Source: Thermoleophilia bacterium (GTDB taxonomy: Bacteria > Actinomycetota > Thermoleophilia > RBG-16-64-13). From it: DNA of 12,095 nt. This document shows positions 1 through 6,849 of the stretch, in pieces. The notes beneath the pieces are model-generated. The model was not told where the DNA came from. It saw nothing but the letters and a program-made list of their open reading frames with translations, and ran no database searches. The stretch is taken from contig JAFGIH010000349.1 of NCBI GenBank assembly GCA_016929985.1, positions 1 to 12,095 on the forward strand, written 5' to 3'. Within the stretch, counting starts at the first letter, position 1. Each line of letters starts with the position of its first letter. Both the position numbers and the translations under genes were made by a program.

Positions 1-660
1 GGCCCCATCTTCGCCAACATCGTGCTGGCCGACGAGATCAACCGAGCCTCGCCCAAGACCCAGTCCAGCCTGCTCGAGTGCATGGAAGAGCGGCAGGCGA
101 CCATCGACAACTTCACCCACCCCATCGACCCGCCGTTCATGGTCATCGCTACGCAGAACCCCATAGAGTACGAGGGCACCTATCCGCTCCCTGAGGCTCA
201 ACTCGACCGCTTCATGATGCGCCTCAGCCTGGGCTATCCGGCGGCGGAGGCCGAGGAGAACATCATCCAGGAGCAGACCTCGCACAATCCGCTGGCCGAA
301 CTGCGCCCCGTCGTGGACGGCGATGACGTGCTCGCCATGACCCAGGCCGTCGTCCGGGTGCGCGTGGCCCCCGCTCTGCGCCGCTACGTGGTCGACATCC
401 TCACGGCATCACGCGAGCAGCGCGACGTCTACCTGGGAGCCAGCCCCCGCGCGGGCGTCGCTCTGGTGCGCGCAGCCAAGGCCCTTGCCCTGCTGCGCGG
501 CCGGGACTTCGTCGTCCCCAAGGACATCAAAGACCTCGCCGTGCGCTGCCTGGCTCACCGCATCATGCTCGCTCCCGATGCGAAAGTGCATGGGGTGAGC
601 GCCGAGTCGGTGGTGGCCCGACTGCTTGAGACGGTGCCGGTGCCGCAGAGCGGCGGGTAG
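1..660 (+). CDS. MoxR-family AAA+ ATPase, C-terminal part (5' end outside window)
   Basis: The reading frame is open from base 1, so the start and the Walker A loop lie upstream; 219 residues are visible out of the roughly 310-330 usual for the family. Visible AAA+ landmarks in order are Walker B (LADEINRA, nt 25-48), sensor 1 (ATQNP, about nt 148-165), the arginine-finger block LPEAQLDRF (nt 187-213) and a sensor-2 type GASPRAG (about nt 436-456). The C-terminal helical lid follows. MoxR ATPases are thought to act as chaperone-like remodelling factors for partner proteins, often VWA-type or DUF58 proteins. The next gene is a DUF58 protein three bases away, which fits a joint envelope-related role. 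The family assignment is very secure, but the substrate is unknown. Confidence 0.96.
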   Translation, partial: GPIFANIVLADEINRASPKTQSSLLECMEERQATIDNFTHPIDPPFMVIATQNPIEYEGTYPLPEAQLDRFMMRLSLGYPAAEAEENIIQEQTSHNPLAELRPVVDGDDVLAMTQAVVRVRVAPALRRYVVDILTASREQRDVYLGASPRAGVALVRAAKALALLRGRDFVVPKDIKDLAVRCLAHRIMLAPDAKVHGVSAESVVARLLETVPVPQSGG

Positions 661-663
661 ACC

Positions 664-2007
664 ATGCCACGCCCCACGGTCCGCGGCTACGCCCTCCTCG
701 GCCTCGCTCTCGTGACCTACCTGGCGGGGCGGGTCCTCGGAACCTGGGAGCTCTACCTTTTCGCGTTCGGCTTCCTCGCGGCCGTCATCGTCTCCTGGGC
801 GACGGCGCTTGCGACCGGCAGGCGAGTGAAGGTGACCCGCACCCTGATTCCGGAACGACCCGTGGCCGGCGACGAACCCGAGATCGAGTTTCTTCTCAAG
901 AATGGATCGCTCTTGCCCGGGCCGGAGCTCACGCTCCGTAGTCCCCTGGCGGGACTCAGTTCCGAGAGCGTGGAGTTGGAGGTCGACAGCCTCGGTCCCC
1001 ACAGCGAGAGGATGCTGAAGGCCCACGCGGGGCGCGTGAACCGCGGAGTACACGTCCTGCCGGCCGCCGAAGCCCTCGCCGAGGACGCGCTGGGCATCAC
1101 CAAGGTGGTGCACAAGATCACCGATCCGCTGGTGGTCACCGTGTTCCCGCGCATCGCTCACCTCGATTCTTGCGCACTCTATCCAGAACTGGGTCTCAGA
1201 CACGAATGGACCGGCCGCCGTGGCATCACGACCTTCGGCGCTTCGGAGTTCAAAGGGGTGCGGCCTCATCAACCGGGCGAGCCACTGAGTCACATCGACT
1301 GGAAGACCACCGCGAAGACGGGCATCCTCATGCTACGCGAGATGGAAGAACCGGCCGGCGCCGATGTGACCCTCCTGCTCGACGGCACCGCCCAGTCCCT
1401 CGTCGGAGATCCACCCGACAACAATTTCGAGCTGGCGGTGCGGGCGGCCGGGAGCATCGCCGACTACGTGCTGCGGGCCAACCGCGGAGTCACCCTGCTC
1501 TGCCACGAGCGCAGTTGGCGGCACGTGCAGCTCACCGCCGACGGCGGAGGTCGCCGGGCCCTCATGCAGGCCCTCGCCGAGACGCAGCCCAACGCTTCCG
1601 CCCCTCTGGCGAACGCCCTCCGCCATCTCCGCACCGACGGCCCCCACCTCCTGCGCACTCAGTCAGTGACGGTGGTGAGCATCTCCCTCGACCGCCAGCT
1701 GGCCCGAGCGCTCGTCCAGTTGCGAGAAGACGGCGTGAGTCTGTCGTTCCTGTACGTCGTGGGAGACTCGTTCAGCGCGAAGCCCGGCGAGGGAGTCTCC
1801 TCCCTGCTGCCCTTCCTGCCGCCCCGCGACACCTCCACTTCGCCCGAGATGCCGCGGCGTGCCCCCTCCCTCTCGGCCGAAGACCGGGCCCTTCTGCTCA
1901 CGCTGTCGTCTTCAGGTATCCCCTCCCTGACGCTGGACCGCGGTGACGACCTGGTGCGCGGCCTTGCCCTACGGCAGACGGGTCCGCGCGCGGCGGCGGC
2001 CCCCTAG
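664..2007 (+). CDS. DUF58 domain membrane protein
   Basis: This is a 447-residue protein. Two hydrophobic segments near the N-terminus (about residues 8-23 and 29-47) suggest a membrane anchor, followed by a beta-rich region. The DUF58 signature lies around residues 196-230: FKGVRPHQPGEPLSHIDWK, then MLREMEEP. The VWA-like strand after it reads VTLLLDG but lacks a clean DxSxS metal site (it has DGTAQS), so metal binding there is doubtful. The ATG lies three bases after the moxR stop, with only a weak GGCGGG upstream, so translation is probably coupled to moxR. DUF58 proteins commonly sit between a MoxR ATPase and a transglutaminase, as here, and are presumed partners of the ATPase. The family call is certain; the molecular role is not established. 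Confidence 0.94.
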   Translation: MPRPTVRGYALLGLALVTYLAGRVLGTWELYLFAFGFLAAVIVSWATALATGRRVKVTRTLIPERPVAGDEPEIEFLLKNGSLLPGPELTLRSPLAGLSSESVELEVDSLGPHSERMLKAHAGRVNRGVHVLPAAEALAEDALGITKVVHKITDPLVVTVFPRIAHLDSCALYPELGLRHEWTGRRGITTFGASEFKGVRPHQPGEPLSHIDWKTTAKTGILMLREMEEPAGADVTLLLDGTAQSLVGDPPDNNFELAVRAAGSIADYVLRANRGVTLLCHERSWRHVQLTADGGGRRALMQALAETQPNASAPLANALRHLRTDGPHLLRTQSVTVVSISLDRQLARALVQLREDGVSLSFLYVVGDSFSAKPGEGVSSLLPFLPPRDTSTSPEMPRRAPSLSAEDRALLLTLSSSGIPSLTLDRGDDLVRGLALRQTGPRAAAAP

Positions 2008-2014
2008 GAGCGCC

Positions 2015-4297
2015 ATGAGGGCGATCACGCGCATCCTGTACTTCGCTTGTTTCGTCGGTCTGGCGCTGGTGGCTGCTCTGGCGCTCGACCGGGTGGTCGA
2101 ACCGTCCATGGCGACCACCTTCACCAGGACCGTCTTGATCGCCGGCCTGTGCGCTGCGCCGGGTCTCATCCATAGACGGGCGTGGCCGCTGGCCATCATC
2201 CTCGTGCCCGCCGGTCTGTATCTGCTCGTGCGGACCATCATGCCGGTGCCCGCTCTGGTCGAAGGCTTCGGCGGCCAGTACCGTTTCTACACCGACCAGC
2301 TCTATCAGGGCATGCTCTACTACAGGAGTTCGCTCTTCCCCCTCCCCGTCTCCGAATCGCCGGCGCTGCAGCTGGTGTTGGCTTTCTGGGTGTATTGGCT
2401 GGTCGCCGTAGCCGCCTTCGTGGGGCTGAGTCTCCGCAAAGCGCTGCCCGCCGTGATCTTGATCCTGGTCTTGGTCGGCTTCGGGATGACGGTCGACGCG
2501 TCCGAACGAGCCCTGTGGTCGGCCTTCTTGTTCCTTGTCTTGGCGGCGTGCCTGCTGGTGCTTTCCCGGGGCGTGAGACGTTCCGGTTGGCGCCTTCGCG
2601 AGACCGTCATCGGCGGCGCGGTCGGCGCGGTAGCCGGAGCCCTGGCCCTCCTGCTACTGGTGACGGCCCCATCGGTCGTGGCCACCCCGTGGAGAGACTG
2701 GCGCACCTGGGATCCTTTCGGGCAGAACGAATCGGTCTATACGTTCAATTGGTTGCAGAACTATCCCGAACTGCTCGACCCGGCCAACAACGCGGTGGTC
2801 ATGACAGTGGAGTCGCCGTCTCCGTCGTATTGGAGGGCCAACGCTCTCGACCAGTTCACAGGCAACGCTTGGGTGGCGTCGCAGGCGTTCGTCAGAAGAG
2901 TCGTCGGCGTGCGAAGCTTCGGTGATTACGTCTATGAGATCCCGGGCGCAACGGTGACTCCGCCCGGCGAGACCGTCGAGCAGGTCTTCGCCATCCACTC
3001 CGTGTCCACCTACTACCTCTTCACGGGCGGCGACCCGCAGATAGTCACCGTCGACCAAAGCGTCCCTCTCTTCATGAACGACATGCGCGCCCTCAGAGTC
3101 AGCGCTGCGCTCGGGCCCTCTATCCGCTATTCCGTCACCGCCGTCGTGCCCGAACTCACCCCGGCCGACCTGGTGGGACAGGGCGCCGACTACCCAGCGA
3201 ACCTGGACGACTACCTTCTGCTGCCCTTCCCGCGACTGACCGACCTTACCGGCGAAGAAAAGGAGGCGACCTGGCGGGAGCTCATGTCCGACGGCGACAT
3301 GGGCGACAAGGACTGGCAGGGACTCTACGCGCTGAACCAACAGATCGTGCGCGAGGCGACCGACCCCTACCAGGTCACGCTCCGTATCGAGCGCTATCTC
3401 CGGCAGCTCACGTACTCGCTCAAACCTCCGGCGAGCAAATACTCCTCGCCCTACGCAGCCTTTCTTTTCGACACACGCTCAGGGTACTGCCAGCATTTCG
3501 CGGGGTCGATGGCCATGCTGCTCCGCTACAACGGCATCCCGTCCCGAGTGGCGGTGGGCTTCGCGACGGGCGAGCTCGAGAGCCCGGGAGTGTACGTGGT
3601 GAGCAGGAACAACGCGCATGCGTGGGTGGAGGCCTACTTCCCCACGGTCGGTTGGGTCGCGTTCGACCCCACGCCCGGGCGTAACCTGCCGGCGCTTGGA
3701 GGCTCCTCCAGTTCTCCAGGCTTCGTCAATCCGTTCGTCCAGGGTGGCAGCACAGACACCCCGGCAGTCACGACCGAACCGACGCTCCCCAGAAACCCGA
3801 GCACCGACCCCGCGCCGGCAGACCCTGGGGACGAGACAGGCCGTAGCTGGTGGAGTCAGGCAACCTGGTTGCCGTGGGTCGCGGGGCTGGTGATCGTGCT
3901 GGTGGGCTGGCCTCTGGTCCGTGGTCTGTGGAGACGCCGCAGGCTTCATCGCGGCTCTTGGGAGCGGCGTGTCGAGGCATCCCTCGGGCTGCTCCGCACC
4001 GAGCTCTCAGACTACGGGGCGCCGGTGACCCCCGCTCAGACCCTCGACGAGCTCCTGGGGACGGTCGAGACCCACGTGGGACTCAAGCCTGATCAAGAAC
4101 TCGTACACCGCGCCGAGGCCGTGCTCTTCGGCGGGCGCAAGGCTACGCAGACCGACTTTCAGCGGATGGAGAACGTCCGCCGGGTGGTCGAGGGACGCCT
4201 CCGCAAGCGGCACGGCCTGGTGCGGACCGGTCTCACGCTCTACGGTATCCCCCGCCTGCGTCGCCATTCGGGCGACTGGTATACAATTGCCGAATGA
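2015..4297 (+). CDS. TgpA-like multi-pass membrane transglutaminase
   Basis: Starting at the ATG at 2015 gives 760 residues. I prefer this start to one 72 bases upstream because a TAGGAG ribosome site (2005-2010, overlapping the previous stop) sits four bases before it and the hydrophobic N-terminus begins there. About six or seven membrane segments fill residues 1-225 (DUF3488-like). An extracytoplasmic region with a transglutaminase core follows: Cys492 in SGYCQHFA, His535 in NNAHAWVE and Asp551 in FDPTPG form an intact triad with the normal spacing. A Pro/Thr-rich linker, a final membrane helix (about residues 618-638), an Arg-rich stop-transfer stretch and a DUF4129-like cytoplasmic tail complete it. 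The family resembles TgpA, which is linked to envelope or peptidoglycan-associated functions. Its substrate cannot be read from sequence. It is the last gene of the moxR-DUF58 operon. Confidence 0.94.
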   Translation: MRAITRILYFACFVGLALVAALALDRVVEPSMATTFTRTVLIAGLCAAPGLIHRRAWPLAIILVPAGLYLLVRTIMPVPALVEGFGGQYRFYTDQLYQGMLYYRSSLFPLPVSESPALQLVLAFWVYWLVAVAAFVGLSLRKALPAVILILVLVGFGMTVDASERALWSAFLFLVLAACLLVLSRGVRRSGWRLRETVIGGAVGAVAGALALLLLVTAPSVVATPWRDWRTWDPFGQNESVYTFNWLQNYPELLDPANNAVVMTVESPSPSYWRANALDQFTGNAWVASQAFVRRVVGVRSFGDYVYEIPGATVTPPGETVEQVFAIHSVSTYYLFTGGDPQIVTVDQSVPLFMNDMRALRVSAALGPSIRYSVTAVVPELTPADLVGQGADYPANLDDYLLLPFPRLTDLTGEEKEATWRELMSDGDMGDKDWQGLYALNQQIVREATDPYQVTLRIERYLRQLTYSLKPPASKYSSPYAAFLFDTRSGYCQHFAGSMAMLLRYNGIPSRVAVGFATGELESPGVYVVSRNNAHAWVEAYFPTVGWVAFDPTPGRNLPALGGSSSSPGFVNPFVQGGSTDTPAVTTEPTLPRNPSTDPAPADPGDETGRSWWSQATWLPWVAGLVIVLVGWPLVRGLWRRRRLHRGSWERRVEASLGLLRTELSDYGAPVTPAQTLDELLGTVETHVGLKPDQELVHRAEAVLFGGRKATQTDFQRMENVRRVVEGRLRKRHGLVRTGLTLYGIPRLRRHSGDWYTIAE
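4282..4287 (+). promoter_or_regulatory. Candidate -10 box for a leaderless ferredoxin transcript
   Basis: TACAAT (4282-4287) matches the -10 consensus at five of six bases. Its last base is seven before the A of the ferredoxin ATG at 4294, which would put the transcription start on the start codon. Read two bases earlier, the same stretch is TGG-TATACA, an extended -10 form. There is no recognisable -35 element and no Shine-Dalgarno sequence. The box lies within the end of the transglutaminase gene and is clearly AT-rich against its surroundings. Confidence 0.4.
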
Positions 4298-4536
4298 CGA
4301 CCAAGAGCGCAACAAAAAAGAAGCTGCCCGTGTTCATGCTCGCACGCTGCAAGCGCTGCGGCATCTGCAGTCATTTCTGTCCCAAGGATTGCATCGGTGT
4401 CCATGACGACGGCACGCCGTATCTTGCCGACGCCGACGCCTGCACCTCCTGCAGGATGTGCGAGTACATGTGCCCTGATTGGGCCGTGTGTTTGGAGCTG
4501 CCGGGCGAGGGAGAACCTGGTACCGAGGCCTGCTGA
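4294..4536 (+). CDS. 2[4Fe-4S] ferredoxin-like protein
   Basis: This is an 80-residue protein with two complete CxxCxxCxxxC-P binding motifs: Cys19/22/25/29 followed by Pro30, and Cys50/53/56/60 followed by Pro61. It should carry two [4Fe-4S] clusters and act as a cytoplasmic electron carrier. Three further cysteines (33, 66 and the very last residue, 80) are extra. The pattern resembles the delta (ferredoxin) subunit of 2-oxoacid:ferredoxin oxidoreductases, but no alpha, beta or gamma subunit genes are nearby. Its neighbours are a cysteine desulfurase and a scaffold protein, so it may supply electrons for cluster assembly or be an early client of it (inference). The ATG overlaps the upstream stop as ATGA and has no ribosome binding site, so translation is either coupled or leaderless. 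A Lys-rich N-terminus precedes the first motif. Confidence 0.92.
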   Translation: MTTKSATKKKLPVFMLARCKRCGICSHFCPKDCIGVHDDGTPYLADADACTSCRMCEYMCPDWAVCLELPGEGEPGTEAC

Positions 4537-4546
4537 ACCCGTTCAG
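4533..4546 (+). repeat. Small perfect inverted repeat after the ferredoxin stop
   Basis: CTGAAC and GTTCAG are separated by two bases and overlap the ferredoxin stop codon. As RNA this is at best a five-pair hairpin with a four-base loop, and no T-run follows, so it is not a convincing terminator. It could modulate the step between ferredoxin and the desulfurase, or be chance. Confidence 0.25.
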
Positions 4547-4589
4547 CGGTCTCGTATTACTCATGCGTGAGCCGTTCTAGGAAGGTCTC

Positions 4590-5777
4590 ATGGGAAAAGT
4601 GATCTATCTCGACCATGCCTCCACCACCCCGGTGGACCCCGAGGTGGTGGCTGCCATGCTCCCCTGGTATTCCGAGGAGTTCGGCAACCCCTCCACCGTG
4701 TACAGCCTGGGTGTCACCGCGGCGGATGCCGTTCAGAAGGCCCGCGAATCTGTAGCCCAGACCATCGGCGCCGAACCTGAAGAGATCTACTTCACCAGCG
4801 GTGGCACCGAATCCGACAACTGGGCCATCCTGGGCACCGCCGACGCGCAGCAGAAGAAGGGGCGCCATCTCGTCACCTCCACCATCGAGCACCACGCCGT
4901 GCTCGAGACTATGGAGTACCTGGAAAAGCGCGGGTTCGAGCTAACGAAGGTGCCGGCGGACAGCGGCGGCCTCGTCGATCCTGAGGACGTGCGGAAGGCC
5001 ATCCGGCCCGACACCATCCTCGTCTCGGTCATGCACGCGAACAACGAGGTCGGCACAATCGAGCCCATCGCGGAGATCGGCAAGATCACACGCGAGGCCG
5101 GAGTGCTTCTCCACGTGGATGCGGTGCAGACCGCCGGTAAGCTGCCGCTCGATGTGAACGAGCTGGGCGTGGACATGCTCTCCATGAGCGCCCACAAGTT
5201 CTACGGCCCCAAAGGCGTGGGACTCATGTATCTGCGCAATCGCACCCGCATCAGCCCACACCTCCACGGGGGCGGTCAGGAGAGAAGCCGCCGGGCCGGC
5301 ACTCATAACGTCCCGGGCGTTGTGGGCATGGCCAAGGCCCTGGAGTTGGCCACTGCCCGCATGGCCGACGACGCCCTCCGTGAGGCAGGGCTCCGCGACA
5401 AGTTGTGGGCAAGCCTGCAAGGCAGCATCGATGCCATCTACCTGAACGGCGATATGACCCACCGCTTGCCCGGCAACCTCAACGTCAGACTCGACGGCAT
5501 CGAGGGAGAATCGATGATCCTCATGCTCGACATGGAGGGCATCTGCGTATCCTCCGGCTCAGCCTGCACCACCGGATCTCTCGACCCGAGCCATGTGTTG
5601 CTCGCCCTTGGCATCCCCGCCGAGCATGCGCACGGGTCGCTGCGGGTAACCCTTGGTCGCGGCACCGCCGCTGAGGATATCGATCATTTCATCAAAGTCT
5701 TCCCGCCCATCGTGGCGAGACTCCGCGAGATGTCGCCCATCTGGTGCGCCAACTGCGTCTGCAAGCAAAGGAACTGA
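4590..5777 (+). CDS. nifS: Cysteine desulfurase, NifS/IscS type
   Basis: This 395-residue PLP enzyme converts cysteine to alanine and passes the sulfur to a scaffold. It begins with the typical IYLDHASTTPVD. The cofactor Lys is Lys203 in SAHKFYGPKG. The substrate-strand His lies in STIEHHAV, and the catalytic Cys is Cys326 in SSGSACTTGSLDPSHVL, the long-loop class I form that hands sulfur to IscU/NifU scaffolds. Length is normal for the family. AGGAAGG at 4579-4585 is a good ribosome site four bases before the ATG. The scaffold gene follows after one base, so the two are co-translated. Oddly, the last ten residues contain Cys386, Cys389 and Cys391 (a CxxCxC tail), which I do not associate with this family. 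The choice between the names nifS and iscS is a matter of convention here. Confidence 0.96.
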   Translation: MGKVIYLDHASTTPVDPEVVAAMLPWYSEEFGNPSTVYSLGVTAADAVQKARESVAQTIGAEPEEIYFTSGGTESDNWAILGTADAQQKKGRHLVTSTIEHHAVLETMEYLEKRGFELTKVPADSGGLVDPEDVRKAIRPDTILVSVMHANNEVGTIEPIAEIGKITREAGVLLHVDAVQTAGKLPLDVNELGVDMLSMSAHKFYGPKGVGLMYLRNRTRISPHLHGGGQERSRRAGTHNVPGVVGMAKALELATARMADDALREAGLRDKLWASLQGSIDAIYLNGDMTHRLPGNLNVRLDGIEGESMILMLDMEGICVSSGSACTTGSLDPSHVLLALGIPAEHAHGSLRVTLGRGTAAEDIDHFIKVFPPIVARLREMSPIWCANCVCKQRN

Positions 5778-5778
5778 C

Positions 5779-6153
5779 ATGTACTCAGAACTCGTCATGG
5801 AACACTTCCGCAACCCGCGCAACATGGGCGTCATCGAAGACGCCGACGGTGTGGGCGAGGTGGGTAACCCGCAATGCGGCGACATGATGCGCATCACCAT
5901 CAAGGTCAAAGATGACATCCTCGAGGACATCAAGTTCCAGACCCTGGGTTGCGGCGCTGCCGTTGCCACATCGAGCATGGTCACCGAGATGGCCAAGGGC
6001 AAGAAACTCGACGAAGCCCTGGACATCACCAACAAGGCTGTGGCCGATGCCCTGGGCGGGCTTCCGCCGGCCAAGATGCACTGCTCCAACCTGGCCGCCG
6101 ATGGGCTCCAGGCCGCCATCGAGGACTACCGCGCGCGCCACGCGGCCGCCTAG
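5779..6153 (+). CDS. nifU: Fe-S cluster assembly scaffold, NifU N-terminal/IscU type
   Basis: This 124-residue protein is the scaffold on which clusters are built from desulfurase-derived sulfur. The three ligand cysteines are present: Cys33 in NPQCGD, Cys58 in LGCGAA and Cys102 in MHCSNL. The regulatory Asp35 next to the first Cys is retained. The loop before the third Cys reads LPPAK, close to the LPPVK that the chaperone HscA recognises in IscU, although no hscA or hscB is in view. The start at 5779 has AAAGGAA five bases upstream, and translation from there gives the standard MYSELVMEHFRNPRNMG opening. It lies one base after the nifS stop, a classic desulfurase-scaffold pair. No IscR-type regulator is present in the window. 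Confidence 0.96.
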   Translation: MYSELVMEHFRNPRNMGVIEDADGVGEVGNPQCGDMMRITIKVKDDILEDIKFQTLGCGAAVATSSMVTEMAKGKKLDEALDITNKAVADALGGLPPAKMHCSNLAADGLQAAIEDYRARHAAA

Positions 6154-6742
6154 TGTCGCGTCCCTGAGCGTCGCGCTCCTGAGCGTCACGCTCGTACTCG
6201 CGACCTTGTTCCTTGCCGGCTGCTCCGACGGCGACGTCATCCCCGCCTCCGCGCGCGACAGACTCGAGCCGGGCACGACCTACTCCGCCGACCTCGACGG
6301 CGACGGCGGCGCCGAACAGATCCTCATCCAGGGGCATCCCGCGTCCCTCACCATCTTCGACGGCGAGACGACCTATCGATCACGGGACAGGTGGCAGATA
6401 GTCGAGGCACACCTGGGAGACACCGATCGCGACGGCCTTCTCGAAGTGGTGACCCTCGTCGACGACGAACAGGGACGGCATCTGGGCTTGTTCGCCTACT
6501 TCGGCGGAGAGTACCGCGAACGCCTCGTGACCGACGAGATCGATCCCCGGCCGGTCGCCCTCCAGGTGGTCGCCTCCGGCTCGGTCGCCGAAGGGACGGT
6601 GACGGCTCCCGGCGCGGCCACGGACCCGGCCGGCGACATGATCCTGCTCACCCTGGAGCCCGCCGCGGGCCAGACCGGCACCCAGACCGTGCTCTGCCGC
6701 TGGAACGGTTTCGGCTTCACGGGCATCGAACCGGGGCCGTGA
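6101..6742 (+). CDS. Small lipoprotein with Asp-rich FG-GAP/VCBS-like motifs
   Basis: The frame is clear but the start is not. The only in-frame ATG giving a positively charged n-region is at 6101, inside nifU (53-base overlap), yielding 213 residues; CTG codons at 6164 or 6179 are alternatives, and no Shine-Dalgarno is obvious. A hydrophobic segment ends in the lipobox LAGC with Cys41, so the product should be lipid-anchored outside the membrane. Two DxDxDGxxE loops follow (Asp64/66/68 and Asp107/109/111), as in calcium-binding FG-GAP or VCBS-type propeller repeats. The region after them has strand-like alternation (HLGLFAYFGGEYRERLV) and the end reads RWNGFGFTGI, also common in such proteins. 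At this size it is at most a partial propeller or a small beta domain. Function is unknown. It is unrelated to Fe-S assembly except by position. Confidence 0.75.
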   Translation: MGSRPPSRTTARATRPPSVASLSVALLSVTLVLATLFLAGCSDGDVIPASARDRLEPGTTYSADLDGDGGAEQILIQGHPASLTIFDGETTYRSRDRWQIVEAHLGDTDRDGLLEVVTLVDDEQGRHLGLFAYFGGEYRERLVTDEIDPRPVALQVVASGSVAEGTVTAPGAATDPAGDMILLTLEPAAGQTGTQTVLCRWNGFGFTGIEPGP

Positions 6743-6749
6743 CGGAATC

Positions 6750-6776
6750 GTTACACAGACGTGCTTGATGTGTGAC
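6750..6776 (+). promoter_or_regulatory. Imperfect inverted repeat overlapping a candidate promoter
   Basis: GTTACACA (6750-6757) and TGTGTGAC (6769-6776) are complementary except for one position, which is a G-T wobble, with an 11-base spacer. The right arm overlaps the candidate -35 box of the DUF3160 gene. This is the layout of a repressor operator, but it could equally be a weak hairpin after the upstream gene. Confidence 0.3.
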
Positions 6777-6792
6777 ATTGTGGGGCGACAAT
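6765..6792 (+). promoter_or_regulatory. Candidate sigma70-type promoter for the DUF3160 lipoprotein
   Basis: TTGATG (6765-6770) as -35 and GACAAT (6787-6792) as -10 are 16 bases apart, each matching consensus at four of six positions. They lie in the only sizeable non-coding gap among the plus-strand genes, 58-85 bases before the start of the large lipoprotein gene. Support is by position and moderate motif match only. Confidence 0.4.
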
Positions 6793-6849
6793 AGCGGGTA
6801 GAGAACGTGTTCAGCGGCCTTGCGCCGAGGCAGGGAACGGAGGGGATTC

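Noticed and set aside
409..1293. 294-residue open frame on the minus strand
   Set aside because: It lies entirely opposite the moxR and DUF58 genes, whose products are clear. Its composition (His/Arg/Gly-rich) is typical of an antisense frame in high-GC DNA.
1170..1946. 258-residue plus-strand frame inside the DUF58 gene
   Set aside because: It is Arg/Pro/His-rich with no ribosome site, a shifted-frame shadow of a well-supported gene.
1943..2014. Upstream start for the transglutaminase
   Set aside because: It would overlap the DUF58 gene by 65 bases and prepend an Arg-rich stretch. The ATG at 2015 has TAGGAG at good spacing and opens the first membrane helix.
4537..4589. IscR-type operator or separate promoter before nifS
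   Set aside because: The gap holds a TATTAC stretch (4555-4560) and small inverted repeats. No -35 box or IscR-like site can be made out, so cotranscription with the ferredoxin is simpler.
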